This document shows, in pieces, positions 57,610 through 64,000 of a DNA stretch of 64,000 nt (within the stretch, counting starts at the first letter, position 1; every line of letters begins with the position of its first letter). The stretch spans positions 108,157 through 172,156 of the forward strand of contig CANHQZ010000001.1 of the NCBI GenBank assembly GCA_947463125.1, in the 5' to 3' direction. Position numbers and translations under genes: made by a program. The notes beneath the pieces were generated by a model, which saw only the letters and a program-made list of their open reading frames with translations, did not search any database and was not told the origin of the DNA. This stretch comes from Flavobacteriales bacterium (GTDB lineage Bacteria > Bacteroidota > Bacteroidia > NS11-12g > UBA955).

Positions 57610-58692
57610 ATGCGGAGAATAAACTACATTCATGAACAAGAACAGTGGCCAAATTTCAGGTTTGAAACGGCCCGTTTTGCAGGCTTGCTGGAGAAGGTTA
57701 ATTTTCTTCAGGGACAATTGCATGGCCGCATGGAGGGTTATTCTCCCGAGTTAAGAAAGCAGGCCATTATCAATGCGCTGAGCAGCGAAACCATTGCCAG
57801 CAATGCCATTGAAGACAACTTTTTCGATTACGCCGAGGTAGAATCGGCGATTGCACGGAGTTTAAAAATACGATTGCCGGACATGGTGGTCTCCGGGGGC
57901 ATGGCAAGAGGTGCTGCAGAAGCGGTTGCGGCCGGCGTTGCTCATTTTGACAAAAAAATTACCGCCGATATACTGTGCCACTGGCAGGCAGGGCTTTATC
58001 CGGGGGTTTCCTCATTTATCACGGGAGCATGGCGCAGCACAGGACTTGAAATAAAGGATAAAGGCGGAACGAAAACCCTGTTTCAGGCACCACCTGCCGA
58101 AACCTTGCCTGCAGAGATGAAAAAATGGCTGCACTGGCTGAATCAGGAACAGCAGGAAAGCAAACTGGTGAAGGCCGCGGTGGCTCAGTTCTGGTTACTT
58201 ACCCTTCATCCCTTTGCCGATGGCAATGGTCCGCTTTCCCGCATCATATCGATGATGCTAATTGCCGCTTCTGAAAACGGGTTTCCCCGCTATTATGCAC
58301 CATCGGCACAAATACTGAAAGAAAAAGAATCCTACTTCCAGATACTGGAGCATTGCCAGAAAGGAAATATGGATATTACTGAATGGATTCAGTGGTACAT
58401 TGGAATTATTGAAAAATCCATTCTGGAAATGAAAAACACGCAAAATGCTGTCATGATCCGACAAAAACTGGAGGATAAAATGTCGGCGCTGGGATTATCG
58501 GCACGTCAAAAAGGAATTATCCGAAAAATTGCCAACCGCGAAAAAGGCCCGTTTACCAGCAGCGAATGGGCAGAAGCCGCAGGATATTCACCCGACACTG
58601 CCCTTCGGGAAATCAGAACTCTTCTTAATTTGCGCTTTCTGCAAAAGATGCCGAGCGGCGGCAGAAGCACACGCTACCGCCTGGTTGTTTAA
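57610..58692 (+). CDS. Fic-family protein (DUF4172 type) with altered Fic motif
   Basis: The 360-residue product has the DUF4172 N-terminal domain (YIHEQEQWPNF), the Fic domain and a C-terminal winged-helix region (about 295-360). The Fic motif reads HPFADGNGPLSR at 200-211: catalytic His200 and Asp204 are kept, but the first arginine (HPFxxGNGR) is Pro208. The helix that usually carries an SSxIEGE inhibitory motif is SNAIED at 64-69. Arg211 remains. Activity may be reduced or changed. It follows tsaD by 25 bases. Related family members are usually Fic AMP transferases. Confidence 0.88.
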   Translation: MRRINYIHEQEQWPNFRFETARFAGLLEKVNFLQGQLHGRMEGYSPELRKQAIINALSSETIASNAIEDNFFDYAEVESAIARSLKIRLPDMVVSGGMARGAAEAVAAGVAHFDKKITADILCHWQAGLYPGVSSFITGAWRSTGLEIKDKGGTKTLFQAPPAETLPAEMKKWLHWLNQEQQESKLVKAAVAQFWLLTLHPFADGNGPLSRIISMMLIAASENGFPRYYAPSAQILKEKESYFQILEHCQKGNMDITEWIQWYIGIIEKSILEMKNTQNAVMIRQKLEDKMSALGLSARQKGIIRKIANREKGPFTSSEWAEAAGYSPDTALREIRTLLNLRFLQKMPSGGRSTRYRLVV

Positions 58693-58791
58693 ATATCAGC
58701 TACTTAGAGGGAGATTTGTTCATTTAAAACGACCCAAAACCCAAGATAAGAAAAAAACTTTAAAAATGCAAGGTATTTCGTCAGAAACGGG

Positions 58792-58823
58792 TTGTGAATT
58801 CATCCCTAAAATCATTATTTTTG
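58792..58823 (+). promoter_or_regulatory. Promoter of the PpiD/SurA-like gene
   Basis: TTG at 58792-58794, a 21-base spacer and TATTTTTG (full consensus), 16 bases before the ATG at 58840. Confidence 0.55.
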
Positions 58824-58839
58824 CCGTTCTTAAGAAATT

Positions 58840-61038
58840 ATGGCTGTAATACAAAAGCTCAGAAATTCAGGTTTGGTGGTAGTAGTTATCATCGCTGCCC
58901 TGATCCTTTTTGTTGTTGGTGACATCCTCACAGGAAACCGCCTGGGACTCGGAGACGGACTGCAAGGCGTTGTTGGAACCATTAACGGAAATCAGGTAAA
59001 ATCCAAAGACCTTGAGACCAAGGCCCAGGAATTGTTCAACAGTTTTATTGAAAGAGACCAGACCGGTGAACTGAATGACCCGGAGAAATTCAAAATGGCT
59101 CTGGAACAGGCATGGACTCAGGCTTGGAGCGAAATACTCCGCAACCGTACCATTGACAAAGAACTGGAATTGTCGGGCGTTCGCATCACCGATGAAGACA
59201 TAAACGATCTTCTCGTGGGTCCAAATCCGCTTGAATATGTAAAAGGCGATCCCAATTTTCAGACAGATGGCCGCTATGACCGCAAGAAAGTGGAAGATCT
59301 GTTCAAAAAGAACCGCAAGGATAAAAACCGCATTAAGGCATTGACCCGCTACGTGACCAGCATCAGACAAACTGAGGGCATGAAACGTTATGGCACATAT
59401 ATCGCCAAATGTCTGTACAAACCCAAAACCGTTCGCAAATATGAATACATCGCTGCCAATGCCGGTTTATCAGGAAAAATGGCTACCATTGCGTACAGCA
59501 CCATTCCTGACAACAGCATCAAGGTTACCGATGCAGATCTGGAGCAATACCTTAACAAACACCGCGAACAATACAAGAGTAAAGAAGAACTTCGCGATGT
59601 TCAGTACCTGGTGTGGAAGATCGTTCCCAGCGCAGAAGATTCTGCCTACACGCAGAAGCAGGCCGTTGGCGCTGTAGCCTCTATGAAAGAAGAAACCAAC
59701 CCTGATACTGCAGGCGAAGGCATTTCTGCTTTTGTTTCTAGGGGCAGCCTTCCAAAAAACACACCAAAAGAGGTATCAGAAATCGTTTGGACAATGCCCA
59801 CACTTTCTGTGGCCGGACCATTCTACAAAGACGGCGTATACTCCGTTTACCGCAAAATAGCAGAGAAAAAAGACAGCACACCGTCCGTGAATGTCGCGCA
59901 CATCCTGATAAAAGTGGGTGAAGCACCTAACAAACAAATGATTGCCGACAGTGCCGCAGCACTTGCCAAGGCCAATGAACTGGCAGCACAAATCAGGGCC
60001 GGTGCGGATATGGCCAAGCTCGCAGCCGAATGGAGTTCTGACCCAGGTTCAGTGAACAATGGCGGCAGTTACGGCTGGGTTGGAAAAGAAACCTACAACA
60101 ACTATGTGGCTCCTTACCGCAACTTCGCCCTGCGCGCCGCAAAAGGTCAGGTGGAGGTTGTTAAATCTGATCTTGGACTGCATGTAATGAAAGCCCTCGC
60201 AGACCCGGATTTCACCCAGATTAAATTTGAAGAACAGCGTTTTGAAATCGTTGCCGGCAGCAAAACCGTGAAAGAAGTAGATCAGGTAAGCCGCAAATTC
60301 AGAAATTTGGTCGTGGAGGGGAATGCCAAAAGCTTCCAGAATGCCGTGGATAAAATGGGACTTAACGTGCTCGTGCAGAAAGACGTGAAATCCAACATCA
60401 GAAATCTTCCGGGCATTGACGAATACAGCGACATCCGCACTATACTCGACTGGATGTTTGACAATAAACGCAAAAGAAACGATGTTTCTGACAGATTTGC
60501 TTTTGCCAACCTGCATGTGGTCATGTTCATGAACGCCGCAAAACATAGCGGATATGCAGAACTGGAAGATGTTCGTGAAAAAATAGAACCGCTGGTAAGG
60601 GCAGAACTCAAAGCAGAAAAAATCAAAGAGAAATTTGAGAAAGCCCTGGCATCAGCCAAATCTATCGAGGAAGTGGTCCAGAAAACCGGAGCATCGCTCA
60701 TGCCAATTGACGGTATCAGAATCAACAACACTACGTTGCCACAGCTCAATAATGAACCTAAAATTGTAGGAGCACTGTTTGGTGTTGAGGTGAAAAAACT
60801 CAGCAAGCCCATCGATGGCAATAACGCCGTAGCCGTGGCATTCGTTGAAAAGCGCGATAAAATTGACGTTCCCAATTCCGTGCTGACCAATCCCGGGTTT
60901 CAGTATACCGGTGATATGCTCATGAACTTCCTGGGTGAATTTGCCTCCAGGGCAGCAGAAATTGCCGATTACAGGTATAAATATTCCGAGAGTATAGAAC
61001 TTACCGAAACAGGTAATATTGTTTTAAAACTTAAATAA
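58840..61038 (+). CDS. PpiD/SurA-like membrane-anchored peptidyl-prolyl isomerase
   Basis: The 732-residue protein has an N-terminal membrane anchor (about 12-28), a SurA_N/PpiD-like helical chaperone domain (about 40-210), and a parvulin domain (about 348-455: VNVAHILIKVG, SSDPGSVNNGGSYGWVG, SDLGLHVMKA). It then continues with a second helical/parvulin-like part (about 460-690). Such proteins fold outer-membrane proteins in the periplasm. The ATG is 16 bases after a good promoter, and a strong terminator follows the stop. Confidence 0.92.
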   Translation: MAVIQKLRNSGLVVVVIIAALILFVVGDILTGNRLGLGDGLQGVVGTINGNQVKSKDLETKAQELFNSFIERDQTGELNDPEKFKMALEQAWTQAWSEILRNRTIDKELELSGVRITDEDINDLLVGPNPLEYVKGDPNFQTDGRYDRKKVEDLFKKNRKDKNRIKALTRYVTSIRQTEGMKRYGTYIAKCLYKPKTVRKYEYIAANAGLSGKMATIAYSTIPDNSIKVTDADLEQYLNKHREQYKSKEELRDVQYLVWKIVPSAEDSAYTQKQAVGAVASMKEETNPDTAGEGISAFVSRGSLPKNTPKEVSEIVWTMPTLSVAGPFYKDGVYSVYRKIAEKKDSTPSVNVAHILIKVGEAPNKQMIADSAAALAKANELAAQIRAGADMAKLAAEWSSDPGSVNNGGSYGWVGKETYNNYVAPYRNFALRAAKGQVEVVKSDLGLHVMKALADPDFTQIKFEEQRFEIVAGSKTVKEVDQVSRKFRNLVVEGNAKSFQNAVDKMGLNVLVQKDVKSNIRNLPGIDEYSDIRTILDWMFDNKRKRNDVSDRFAFANLHVVMFMNAAKHSGYAELEDVREKIEPLVRAELKAEKIKEKFEKALASAKSIEEVVQKTGASLMPIDGIRINNTTLPQLNNEPKIVGALFGVEVKKLSKPIDGNNAVAVAFVEKRDKIDVPNSVLTNPGFQYTGDMLMNFLGEFASRAAEIADYRYKYSESIELTETGNIVLKLK

Positions 61039-61039
61039 C

Positions 61040-61068
61040 AAAAAGCCCCACAAAATGGGGCTTTTTTT
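61040..61068 (+). terminator. Terminator of the PpiD/SurA-like gene
   Basis: An 11-base-pair stem (AAAAAGCCCCA with TGGGGCTTTTT, loop CAAAA) begins directly after the stop codon and runs into a T tract. Confidence 0.9.
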
Positions 61069-61133
61069 ATGATGTTTGTTTATCCAAATCAAACATCTGC
61101 TTTGTATATTGCAACCGTATAAATATCGATACT

Positions 61134-62120
61134 ATGTCTGTAATCACACACGAAATTTCACTCGACAATTTTCATCATCAGATCAACTGGGCTCTTCAAA
61201 ATTACTGCTCTCACGGCTTGAAAGCCGGGGATTTTAACCAGGTAGTTATCGGTGGCCTCGGAGGATCCGGTATTGGTGGCCGCATTGCCAGGCTGGCCAT
61301 GATCAATCAGTTTCCCATTCCGGTGGAGGTTTTTTCTGCCTATGATCTTCCCGGATATGCCAACAATAAAACACTGGTAATTTTATGCTCATACAGCGGC
61401 AATACGGAAGAAACCCTGGCCATGTATGCGGAAGCCAAAAACAAAGGCTGCAAAATTGTTTGCCTTGCCAGCGGTGGTAAAATCATGCAGCAGGCTCAGG
61501 AGGATCAGATACCCTGCTACCGCATAGAAACGGGCTACCAGCCACGCATGGCGCTGGGATACAGCCTCAGCACTTTATTGTTGATGTTGTCTGAACTCTC
61601 CGGAAAAAGTGTGGCAGATGAACTTAAAAGCACAGCAACAATGCTCCAGAGCAATGAAAAACTGAAACAGGAGGCCCGCAAGATTACCGATTTTTTCAGT
61701 AGCACCATTCATCACAAGTTCGTTGTGGTTTGCGATCCGGACTATGAAGCCGTTGCGGTTAGATTTTGTCAGCAAATACAGGAGAACGCCAAGGGAGAAT
61801 CCTTTGTTACCGTGCTACCTGAGGCCAACCACAATGTGATAGAAAGCTACCACGAACACCACGACACCAATTTTATCCTGCTAAATAGCGGTAATAACGC
61901 CCGCACCAACCTTCGTTTTCAGTTTTTAAACACAGTATTGTCCGAGCAAAACAACCTTGTGCACGCTTTCTCCGAATCAGGTTCAGGAATTCAGCGCTTG
62001 TTCGAGGTTATCCATATTCTGGACTGGGTAAGCATTTACGCTTCAGATCTGCGCAAAGCAGATAATATGCGCGTAGATATTATCATGCGCCTGAAAGGAT
62101 TCCTGGACTCGGTAAAATAA
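61134..62120 (+). CDS. SIS-domain phosphoglucose/phosphomannose isomerase
   Basis: The 328-residue product has a sugar-isomerase (SIS) fold with GGLGGSGIGG (about 41-50), CSYSGNTEET (about 86-95), LGYSL, and the C-terminal PGI-PMI half (about 190-320) with EANHNVIES as catalytic Glu/His region. Bifunctional members interconvert glucose-6-, fructose-6- and mannose-6-phosphate. It is probably bifunctional by family; specificity is not proven. It is followed after 3 bases by an MBL-fold gene. Confidence 0.88.
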   Translation: MSVITHEISLDNFHHQINWALQNYCSHGLKAGDFNQVVIGGLGGSGIGGRIARLAMINQFPIPVEVFSAYDLPGYANNKTLVILCSYSGNTEETLAMYAEAKNKGCKIVCLASGGKIMQQAQEDQIPCYRIETGYQPRMALGYSLSTLLLMLSELSGKSVADELKSTATMLQSNEKLKQEARKITDFFSSTIHHKFVVVCDPDYEAVAVRFCQQIQENAKGESFVTVLPEANHNVIESYHEHHDTNFILLNSGNNARTNLRFQFLNTVLSEQNNLVHAFSESGSGIQRLFEVIHILDWVSIYASDLRKADNMRVDIIMRLKGFLDSVK

Positions 62121-62123
62121 CCA

Positions 62124-62912
62124 TTGCGGGTGACAGGTCAGAACCTAAAAGTAACCTTTCTTGGCACCGGTACTTCGCAGGGAGTACCACCTATTGGTTG
62201 TACTTCAGAGGTTTGCCGGAGCAACAATCCGAAAGACAAGAGACTTCGGTGCAGCGTACATATTGAAGTTTGCGGAATCAGCATTGTCATCGATGCGGGA
62301 CCGGATTTTAGGTATCAGATGATACGTGCAGGGATAAACAGGATTGACGCCTTGCTATTTACCCATGAACACAGGGACCATACTGCAGGACTGGATGATA
62401 TAAGACCCTACAATTATTTGCAGGAAGATCATCTGGATGTGTATTGCACCCGGCATGTACTGAATACTTTTCATAAACAATACAGTTATGTGTTTGATGA
62501 GAAACCCTACCCGGGCATTCCCCTACTGCGCTTTCATCAGATTGAAAACAAACCTTTCGAAGTCCGTGGAATTCCCATCATTCCCATTGAAGTTATGCAT
62601 TTCAAGCTGCCTGTACTGGGGTTTCGGATCGGCGATTTCACGTACATTACAGACGCTAATTTTATAGCAGAAACGGAGTGGCAAAAAGCTACCGGAAGCA
62701 AACACCTTGTGCTAAATGCGCTGCGGAGAGAAACGCATATATCGCATTTTACCCTGGATGAAGCTGTTATGATGGCGCAAAAAATCGGGGCTGAACAAAC
62801 CTGGTTTACCCATATGAGCCATCAGATTGGTTTGCACGATGAAGTTAATGCCGAACTTCCGTCCAATATGCAGCTTGCCTATGACGGACAAATGCTGGAA
62901 ATGTCTTATTAA
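62124..62912 (+). CDS. MBL-fold metallo-hydrolase (PhnP/RNase Z-like)
   Basis: The 262-residue enzyme has the beta-lactamase-fold metal motif HEHRDH (His81, His83, Asp85, His86) after FLGTGTSQGVP, which is the phrase seen in PhnP-type phosphodiesterases and RNase Z relatives. VIDAGPDFRYQM is also typical. The late THMSHQIG gives another metal His. A TTG at 62124 is the best start, 3 bases after the isomerase stop; a GTG at 62130 is an alternative. It shares its stop region (TTAA) with the convergent PorZ-like gene. Confidence 0.88.
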   Translation: MRVTGQNLKVTFLGTGTSQGVPPIGCTSEVCRSNNPKDKRLRCSVHIEVCGISIVIDAGPDFRYQMIRAGINRIDALLFTHEHRDHTAGLDDIRPYNYLQEDHLDVYCTRHVLNTFHKQYSYVFDEKPYPGIPLLRFHQIENKPFEVRGIPIIPIEVMHFKLPVLGFRIGDFTYITDANFIAETEWQKATGSKHLVLNALRRETHISHFTLDEAVMMAQKIGAEQTWFTHMSHQIGLHDEVNAELPSNMQLAYDGQMLEMSY

Positions 62913-64000
62913 TGCATAAAGACAAATCGACCCATTTCTGTTTCGGATCCGTCCTCATTTATGGCAAACACAAAATAAACACCGCTGGCGGGTTTTGAAC
63001 CATTCAGCCTTAATCCGTTCCAGGTGGCTGTTCCGCCATTTGCTTTGGTTTGGTATACCAGATTTCCTGTTGCATCGGTGATTCTTATTTCAGCATCTTC
63101 GGCCAGCCCCTCTATTGTTACCAATCCGCTGTAACCCGGCTTAACCGGATTTGGATAAATCTTAAGCTTACCAAACTTATCGCCTGCTGCACTGGCATCG
63201 CTGCGAAAAGAAACAATCCCTTTATCCGTGCCAAAAAAAACTTCACCGGTTTGGTCCTGCTGTCCAATGCAAATAATTCTGTTGTCAGGCAGGGGTGAAT
63301 TATCGGTACGAAACTGTGTAAGCACACTCTGACCGTTGACATCTACGAGAAAAGCACCGTTGTTCGTAGCGAACCATTTGCGGTTACCGCCATCTACACA
63401 TATATCATTGATACTCTCCTCTCCCAGCAGGTAGCCGTCAACACCATTCTGCCGAATGATAAGCCGGTCTGCATTGGCGCCTTCAAAAACAGAAACCGGG
63501 TTGGTAAATACATTCAGCCCCTGTGAGGTACCAATCCACACATAGCCATTGGAATCACAAGCCATGACAGTAACTTCGTTGGTAATAAGTCCATCTCTGT
63601 TATTCAGAATCCGGCTTCTGTCATCGAAGGTATTTCCGGGAGTTTTGTTGTCATCGTATACCAAAATTCCACCTGCTATGAGCTGTATCCACTTATAACC
63701 ATTCTGGTCAACAATCAAATTCCCGACATCAGAAGTAGGTATTGGGATGGCTGTCCACTGCCCTGCTCTGTTCATCATGTGCAGTCCAGCACCGGGCGAA
63801 CCATAATTGGTGACCCACAAATTTCCTTTTTCGTCGGCACAGATTCCCGAAGCGCGCACCATATTTAACAAGGGCGTGGGCCTAAGGGTACTATTGGCCG
63901 CATCCCAGCGATTTATGGCATCTTTTCCGCGAAATTCAAGCAAGCCATTGACGTGGGTGCCCACATAATTTTTACCGGTCACACGGTTGTGATAAACAAA
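62909..64000 (-). CDS. porZ: PorZ-like T9SS protein, 5' part outside the window
   Basis: The frame is open to the right edge with no start forced, so only the C-terminal 363 codons are seen. They form part of a two-component-regulator-like beta-propeller (blades with KWIQL, YVWIGTSQGLNVF, KWFATNNGAFLVD, EVFFGTDKGIVSFR) and a type A C-terminal sorting domain starting KIYPNPVKPGYSG and ending GRFVFMH. This architecture matches PorZ, a T9SS attachment-complex protein that binds A-LPS. The phrases NPVKPGYSG and ITDATGNLVYQT are characteristic. It ends 4 bases into the convergent MBL gene. Confidence 0.75.
   Translation of the reverse strand, partial: FVYHNRVTGKNYVGTHVNGLLEFRGKDAINRWDAANSTLRPTPLLNMVRASGICADEKGNLWVTNYGSPGAGLHMMNRAGQWTAIPIPTSDVGNLIVDQNGYKWIQLIAGGILVYDDNKTPGNTFDDRSRILNNRDGLITNEVTVMACDSNGYVWIGTSQGLNVFTNPVSVFEGANADRLIIRQNGVDGYLLGEESINDICVDGGNRKWFATNNGAFLVDVNGQSVLTQFRTDNSPLPDNRIICIGQQDQTGEVFFGTDKGIVSFRSDASAAGDKFGKLKIYPNPVKPGYSGLVTIEGLAEDAEIRITDATGNLVYQTKANGGTATWNGLRLNGSKPASGVYFVFAINEDGSETEMGRFVFMH

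Noticed and set aside
57610..58692. Second Fic gene as a pseudogene
   Set aside because: The frame is intact, full length, with the rest of the fold and the C-terminal winged helix preserved, so only motif residues differ.

Overview
The window is a piece of a Bacteroidota chromosome, probably an aerobic, type IX secretion (T9SS)-positive lineage of class Bacteroidia sensu lato. The support comes from several directions. Three large secreted proteins end in gliding-motility/T9SS type B C-terminal domains. There is a PorP/SprF-family protein and, at the right edge, a PorZ-like protein with a type A sorting domain. SecD and SecF are fused, ribosomal protein S16 carries a long acidic tail, atpDC stands apart from the other ATP synthase genes, and DUF3098, DUF3127, DUF3817, DUF4159 and DUF5723 proteins are present. 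Promoters look like TTG-N19/20-TAnnTTTG and start codons generally lack a Shine-Dalgarno sequence. I see no tRNA, rRNA, CRISPR array, insertion sequence, phage gene or plasmid gene. The region reads as ordinary core chromosome with a few accessory surface-protein loci, and no intergenic gap exceeds 300 bases.

Layout. 1-2.6 kb (minus): a DUF5723 membrane-type protein cut by the window edge, and a lipoprotein. 2.7-7.6 kb (plus): translation and RNA-modification operon rpsP-rimM-trmD, then a DnaQ-like exonuclease, an RluA-type pseudouridine synthase, a di-haem peroxidase and a cysteine-cluster protein. 7.6-10.6 kb (plus): lepA and dprA. 10.6-12.5 kb (minus): yidC. 12.6-16 kb (plus): atpD-atpC, an ECF sigma factor and a two-domain lycopene cyclase. 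16-18 kb (minus): amidase and MCE protein. 18-22.2 kb (plus): LptD-like protein, peroxiredoxin, SUMF1-fold protein. 22.2-37.5 kb (minus): lysA, secDF, a GT9 glycosyltransferase, a PolX-like protein, a small secreted protein, an FAD oxidoreductase, a Fic protein, purL, a T9SS type B protein, a DEDD exonuclease and a DUF3817 protein. 37.6-42.5 kb (plus): compact operon ftsX-DUF3098-uppP-DUF4159-diacylglycerol kinase-nnr. 42.5-56.5 kb (minus): PorP/SprF with its PKD-repeat adhesin, another T9SS type B protein, a solo LysR-type HTH protein with a DUF3127 protein, and tamB with an ABC permease. 56.6-62.9 kb (plus): tsaD, a second Fic protein, a PpiD/SurA-like isomerase, a sugar-phosphate isomerase and an MBL hydrolase. 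62.9-64 kb (minus): PorZ-like protein cut by the right edge.

Envelope biogenesis is the common theme: YidC, SecDF, LptD, TamB, the MCE protein, amidase, UppP, FtsX, PpiD-like chaperone, GT9, PorP/SprF and PorZ, together with the surface proteins they would help export. The observations most worth following are: a PorP/SprF protein with an extra SPOR-like domain next to a repeat-bearing adhesin; a PolX homologue whose polymerase active site appears lost while its PHP phosphoesterase site is kept; two Fic proteins, one canonical with an inverted repeat overlapping its promoter and one with an altered Fic motif; many promoters sitting only 4-12 bases before the start codon; and convergent gene pairs whose stop codons share bases. 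I did not find a clearly new multigene system.
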